Source: CAIPVR01 sp049316905 (lineage in GTDB: Bacteria; Actinomycetota; Acidimicrobiia; Acidimicrobiales; Microtrichaceae). From it: 9,104 nt of DNA. The stretch is taken from contig JBMOJH010000126.1 of assembly GCA_049316905.1 (NCBI GenBank), forward strand, positions 1 through 9,104, written 5' to 3'. The notes below the pieces were generated by a model. The model did no database searches and had not been told where the DNA came from. It saw only the letters and a program-made list of their open reading frames with translations. Below are positions 6,015 through 9,104 of this stretch, in pieces. Made by a program: the position numbers and the translations under genes. Each line of letters opens with the position of its first letter. Position 1 is the stretch's first letter.

Positions 6015-7210
6015 TCGAGCGCCAGGACCACGCCGACGCCCTCGGCGGTGACCCGCAGGTCGTCCACCCGCACGGGCACGGTGTCGGTGCTGCCGGGCAC
6101 GAGCGGCAGCGCGATCGTGGCCGGGAACCTCAGGCGGAACGGCACGGCCCCGGCAAGACCGCCGACGGCGCGGCTCAGGTCGTTCACGAACGACGGCAGG
6201 AACGAGGGCAGCTCGACCCACGCGGCCTGGACCGCGAGCTCCATGCGGCCGCCCACGAGACGGGGACGGATCTCGGTGCGCACCGCGCCGCGCAGGTCGG
6301 GCAGGCGGTCCGAGAGCACCCGGGTCTGGCGGAGCGTGCCGCCGACGCGCTGCTCGCCGAGGTCCAGCTCGAGCTCGAACGGGAGCGGGAGGTTCCCGAT
6401 CGCCCGCTCGAGCAGCAGGTGGGCGAGGTGGTCCACCGCGCCGGCCGCGGCGCCGATGCCGATGCGGTTGCCGGCCACGGGCACGGGACGCGCCGCACCC
6501 TCGGCGTCGGGACGGGCGGGCAGGGAGAAGGTCAGGGTGCCGGTGCCCACGCCGACCGCGGCGCGGCCGGTGTCGACGCCGAGTTCGTGCAGGACCAGGC
6601 CCACGTCCGGGCCGAGGTCCATGCCGACCGAGCCGACGTGCTCGCCGAGCGACGCGAACAGGCCGTCGCCCATGGAGCCGAACATGACCTGCACCATCTG
6701 CGTCATGGGCACCCAGGTGGTGGCATCGACGCCGTCGGGCACCGGGGCGTCGGGGTCCACCTGCAGGCTCACCAGCTCGGCGCGGGTGAGGTCGAGGCCC
6801 ACATTCACCGTGCGGTCGTCGCGCAGCTCGACCATCGGGTCGACCAGCGCCTCCACGCGCACGGGGATCGGCGCCGGCAGCTCGGGGAGGCCCATCGGGG
6901 CGGTCTCGACGACGTCGCCCTCGTAGTCGGCGGTGCGCACCGACACGTCGCCGTCCGCGGTGACCACGGCCCGGGCCCGGCCGCCGTCATCGGCGCGCAG
7001 GTCGAGCGACCCACCGGTGATGGTGAGCGCCAGGCGCAGGTCCACCTCGCCCATGGCCGGCAGAACGATCCGCTGCTCGAGGGGCTCGATCGGCACGCCC
7101 TCGCCCACCATCAGGCCGAGCAGGCCGTTCAGCAGGTCCTCGGTGAAGGAGACCACCACGGCGGCACGGGCCGTGCCGGCCGACTCGTCGGGTTCCGCGG
7201 GATCGGGCAT
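6011..7210 (-). CDS. Uncharacterised 399-aa protein, beta-rich with amphipathic helices
   Basis: I do not recognise this family. The ATG at 7210 (MPDPAEPDESAG) is chosen because it lies 10 bases after the preceding stop. The reading frame stays open to 7426, but that extension would run through the end of the preceding gene and reads as low-complexity shadow sequence. No signal peptide or transmembrane segment is seen, so it is probably cytosolic. After a helix-like start (SFTEDLLNGLLGLMVGEG) come many alternating-hydrophobic strands, for example VDLRLALTITGGSLDLRA. A central helical stretch contains WVPMTQMVQVMFGSMGDGL, and a second strand-rich half contains LPLPFELELDLGEQRVGG and PVRVDDLRVTAEGVGVVLAL. 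Helix plus twisted strands in two halves is reminiscent of lipid-binding TULIP-fold proteins, but this is only a fold guess. Confidence 0.85.
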   Translation of the reverse strand: MPDPAEPDESAGTARAAVVVSFTEDLLNGLLGLMVGEGVPIEPLEQRIVLPAMGEVDLRLALTITGGSLDLRADDGGRARAVVTADGDVSVRTADYEGDVVETAPMGLPELPAPIPVRVEALVDPMVELRDDRTVNVGLDLTRAELVSLQVDPDAPVPDGVDATTWVPMTQMVQVMFGSMGDGLFASLGEHVGSVGMDLGPDVGLVLHELGVDTGRAAVGVGTGTLTFSLPARPDAEGAARPVPVAGNRIGIGAAAGAVDHLAHLLLERAIGNLPLPFELELDLGEQRVGGTLRQTRVLSDRLPDLRGAVRTEIRPRLVGGRMELAVQAAWVELPSFLPSFVNDLSRAVGGLAGAVPFRLRFPATIALPLVPGSTDTVPVRVDDLRVTAEGVGVVLALD

Positions 7211-7229
7211 GTGGGCGGTTCTAGCCCAC
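7211..7229 (-). promoter_or_regulatory. Inverted repeat at regulator/399-aa gene junction with stop codon in the loop
   Basis: GTGGGC (7211-7216) pairs perfectly with GCCCAC (7224-7229) across a 7-base loop. In the minus-strand RNA the regulator's UAG stop (7223-7221) is the start of the loop, and the next gene's AUG (7210-7208) abuts the base of the stem. The start would be partly masked until a ribosome reaches the upstream stop. No Shine-Dalgarno is present, which fits coupled translation. Confidence 0.35.
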
Positions 7230-8108
7230 GCGGCCCGCGGCGCACGAAGCGAACAGCTCGACCGCGGCGGCCGGATCCGCGGCGAACCCGTCGGAGCCGA
7301 GTGCCCGGGCCACGGCCTCGTCCGCGACGGCACCGCCGCCCACCAGCACCGGCACCCCGGGCAGGCCGTCGCGGACCTCGTCGACCTGAGCGGCCACGTC
7401 GTCGAGCACGTCGGGCGCGGAGACACAGAGGCCCACCGCGGCGAGGCGTCCGGCCTGGCGGCCCGCGTCCACGAAGGACTCCGGCGGGGTGTCGGCGCCG
7501 AGGTCCATCACGTCGAAGCCGGCACCCCGCAGCAGGTCGGACAGGATCGCCGTGGGCAGCGAGTGGCGGTCCCCGGCCACCGAACCGAGCACGACGGTGC
7601 CGCGGCGCCGACCGGGCCGCGCGAAACGCGGACCGAGCCGGCCGATGAGGCGGTTCGCCACCGCGGAGGCGCGGTGCTCCTCCGCGATCGGCAACTCGCC
7701 GGCGGCCCACCGCTCACCGATGTGGTGCATCGCCGGGGACAGGAGCTCGGTGAGCACCTCGGACGGTTCGGCCCCGCCGGCCATCGCGGTCTCGACCACG
7801 CCCCAGGCGCCGGCCTCGTCGCCCGCGAGGAGGCGCGCCTCGAGGCGGTCCCGGTGGGCGGAGCGACGGGCCGGACCGGGCGCAGCCGCGGGGGCGGCGG
7901 CGCCGGTCGACCGGGCGGACGATGCGGCGGCGTCCCGCCGGAAGTGGGCGACGTCATCGGGATCCACCCGCCACTCGTCGCCCACCTTCGTGGCGGGGAG
8001 CCGACCGCTGCGCACGTAGCGGTAGGCGGTCATGTAGTGCACGCCGAGGCGCTCCGCCGCCTCGCGGAGGCCGAGCGGGGCGTCGTCGGGGGTGGTGCGG
8101 GGGGTCAT
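7221..8108 (-). CDS. Excisionase-type HTH plus cobalamin-binding regulator, CarH/LitR-like light-sensing module
   Basis: This 295-aa protein joins a DNA-binding head to a B12-binding module. Residues 12-57 (LGLREAAERLGVHYMTAYRY, then VRSGRLPATKVGDEWRVDPDDV) form an excisionase/BldC-like HTH. An Ala/Pro-rich linker spans about 59-85. Residues 86-160 resemble the four-helix cap of methionine synthase and CarH, and WAAGELPIAEEH (134-145) matches the W-x9-E-H signature by which CarH/LitR photoreceptors hold adenosylcobalamin. The Rossmann-like domain follows (171-290), with GDRHSLP (179-185) giving the probable lower cobalt ligand His182 and VLVGGGAV (254-261) near its end. The DxHxxG motif is altered: Pro185 replaces Gly. 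Ala135 occupies the position of the His that becomes the upper cobalt ligand in Thermus CarH after light, so photochemistry may differ. The ATG lies 9 bases after the sigma gene. Light-dependent repression is inferred, not shown; a redox or B12 sensor is possible. Confidence 0.88.
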   Translation of the reverse strand: MTPRTTPDDAPLGLREAAERLGVHYMTAYRYVRSGRLPATKVGDEWRVDPDDVAHFRRDAAASSARSTGAAAPAAAPGPARRSAHRDRLEARLLAGDEAGAWGVVETAMAGGAEPSEVLTELLSPAMHHIGERWAAGELPIAEEHRASAVANRLIGRLGPRFARPGRRRGTVVLGSVAGDRHSLPTAILSDLLRGAGFDVMDLGADTPPESFVDAGRQAGRLAAVGLCVSAPDVLDDVAAQVDEVRDGLPGVPVLVGGGAVADEAVARALGSDGFAADPAAAVELFASCAAGRVG

Positions 8109-8117
8109 CCCGGCCGC

Positions 8118-9065
8118 TCAGTCGTTCGTGAGGTACCGGCCGACCGCACGCCACGACGGGTGCAGCAGCTTGGCCAGGCCCCGGTGCTCGAGCTGGCGGA
8201 TCCGCTCCCGGGACAGGCCCACCTCGTCGGCGACCTGGGCCACCGACAGCGGTTCGGAGCCGTCGAAGCCGTAGCGAAGCCGGAGGATGGTCCGCTCCCG
8301 CTCGTCGAGCACGGAGAGCATGTCCTCGAACTCCTCGGGCAGGAGGCGGGAGGTGACGTCCTCCACCTCGGCCCGGGCCCGGACGTCCTCGATGAAGTCG
8401 CCCAGTTCGGCGCCGCCGTCCTCGCCGACGGAGCCGGAGAGCGACACGGGGTCCGCCGAGACCCGCAGCAGCTCCGTGATGCGCTCCTCGCTGAGGTTCG
8501 ACGCCTCGGCCAGCTCGCGGAGCTCTGGCGCCCGGCCCATGGTCTGCTCGAGGAACGTGGTGGTCTCCCGCAGGCGCAGGAGCTCGTCGTTGGCCCGGCT
8601 CGGCAGCCGCACGGAGGAGCGGCTCCCGGCGATGCCGCGGGAGATGAACTGGCGGATCCACCAGACGGCGTAGGTGGAGAAGCGGAAGCCCTTCTCGGCG
8701 TCGAACTTCTCGACGGCCCGCATCAGGCCGAGGTTGCCCTCCTGGATGAGGTCGAGGAGCGGCACGCCGGAGGACTGGTAGCGCTTGGCCACGGACACGA
8801 CGAGACGCAGGTTCGACTTCACGAAGAGGTCGGCGGCCTCACGGCCCTGCTCCGCGGCCTTGCGGAGGCGCCGGCGTTCGGCCGGGGTGGCGGAACCGTT
8901 GAGCCGGTTCAGCGTCTCCTCGGCCCGACGCCCCTCGGCGATGGAGCGGGCCAGGGCCTGCTCCCCCTGGGGGGTGAGGAGGGGGTGACGGCCGATCTCC
9001 TCGAGGTAGAGGCCGACCGGGTCCTGGGTGGAACGCTTACGGACGGGGGTTGCGGTGTCGCTCAC
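8118..9065 (-). CDS. RNA polymerase sigma factor, sigma-70 group 2 (RpoD-like, lacking region 1.1)
   Basis: This 315-aa protein directs RNA polymerase to promoters. It has region 1.2 (DPVGLYLEEIGRHPLLT, 15-31) and region 2 (77-150), including FVKSNLRLVVSVAKRY (81-96), DLIQEGNLGLMRAVEKFD (105-122) and the -10-binding FSTYAVWWIRQFISRGIA (129-146). Region 3 spans about 155-235. Region 4 includes the -35-binding helix-turn-helix SVAQVADEVGLSRERIRQLE (274-293). Region 1.1 and the large non-conserved insert of primary sigma factors are absent, which indicates an alternative group 2 factor, like the actinobacterial SigB/Hrd group. The GTG at 9065 is taken as the start because region 1.2 begins 14 residues later, but the frame remains open through the 39 bases up to the window edge, so an earlier start cannot be excluded. 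It appears to head the operon, next to the B12-type regulator. Confidence 0.93.
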   Translation of the reverse strand: MSDTATPVRKRSTQDPVGLYLEEIGRHPLLTPQGEQALARSIAEGRRAEETLNRLNGSATPAERRRLRKAAEQGREAADLFVKSNLRLVVSVAKRYQSSGVPLLDLIQEGNLGLMRAVEKFDAEKGFRFSTYAVWWIRQFISRGIAGSRSSVRLPSRANDELLRLRETTTFLEQTMGRAPELRELAEASNLSEERITELLRVSADPVSLSGSVGEDGGAELGDFIEDVRARAEVEDVTSRLLPEEFEDMLSVLDERERTILRLRYGFDGSEPLSVAQVADEVGLSRERIRQLEHRGLAKLLHPSWRAVGRYLTND

Positions 9066-9085
9066 GGGTGCTGCAACCGCGCGGC

Positions 9086-9095
9086 TTAGTGCTAA
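9086..9095. promoter_or_regulatory. TTAG-N2-CTAA dyad upstream of sigma factor gene
   Basis: TTAGTGCTAA, 21 bases before the sigma GTG start, has perfect 4-base arms around two central bases and is an AT-rich island in very GC-rich DNA. It might be part of an operator or promoter for the operon, for example a target of the B12-type regulator encoded next. Only 39 bases upstream are visible, and no clear -10/-35 pair is seen, so support is weak. Confidence 0.2.
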
Positions 9096-9104
9096 ATGCC
9101 CGAC

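Noticed and set aside
7211..7426. N-terminal extension of the 399-aa protein to a start at 7426
   Set aside because: It would overlap the regulator gene by about 200 bases in another frame, and its residues look like frame-shadow sequence. The ATG at 7210 follows the regulator stop at operon-like spacing.
8111..8142. CGGCCG/CGGCCG hairpin at the sigma-regulator junction
   Set aside because: CGGCCG is self-complementary and frequent in such DNA, and the loop would be 20 bases, so pairing carries little information.
6933..9089. Plus-strand open frame of 718 codons antisense to the regulator and sigma factor genes
   Set aside because: It is low-complexity in composition and shows no family motif, whereas the opposite strand encodes complete, motif-rich proteins throughout.
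9066..9104. CIRCE heat-shock operator (TTAGCACTC-N9-GAGTGCTAA)
   Set aside because: The minus strand contains TTAGCACT, resembling one half-site, but the second half is absent at the required spacing.

Overview
The window is a strongly GC-rich piece of bacterial chromosome (about 70% G+C by eye, many GTG starts, no clear AGGAGG ribosome sites). An actinobacterium is the best guess. The RpoD-like group 2 sigma factor, the excisionase-type HTH fused to a B12-binding module and the very GC-rich codon use all point that way, and an acidimicrobial or related lineage is possible. I cannot fix the taxon further from sequence alone.

All seven convincing genes lie on the minus strand and read from high to low coordinates. 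In transcription order they are: a group 2 sigma-70 factor (9065-8118), an HTH plus cobalamin-binding regulator (8108-7221), an uncharacterised 399-aa protein (7210-6011), a tyrosine/serine phosphatase (5994-5206), a BCP/PrxQ peroxiredoxin (5167-4709), an FeS-type photolyase/cryptochrome (4632-3127) and a LacZ-type GH2 beta-galactosidase (3117-70). The gaps are 9, 10, 16, 38, 76 and 9 bases. The 76-base gap is filled entirely by a 20-bp tandem repeat. A perfect 18-bp inverted repeat at 9-50 follows the last stop codon and probably ends the transcript. This looks like one seven-gene operon, possibly with an internal promoter in front of the peroxiredoxin. No gene-free stretch reaches 300 bases, and I see no RNA genes, insertion sequences or CRISPR array.

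The gene set suggests a light and oxidative-stress response. The regulator carries the W-x9-E-H signature of the CarH/LitR photoreceptors, which sense light through adenosylcobalamin, but on an excisionase/BldC-like HTH instead of a MerR domain. It is coupled to a sigma factor upstream and to a photolyase and a peroxide-reducing enzyme downstream. The phosphatase, the 399-aa protein and the beta-galactosidase have no obvious place in that scheme.

The most unusual DNA feature is the peroxiredoxin-photolyase junction. Four copies of a 20-bp unit form a chain of seven-codon mini-ORFs. Each stop codon overlaps the next start as GTGA, linking the peroxiredoxin stop to the photolyase start. Three other junctions carry short inverted repeats that place the upstream stop in the hairpin and the downstream start at or just after its base.
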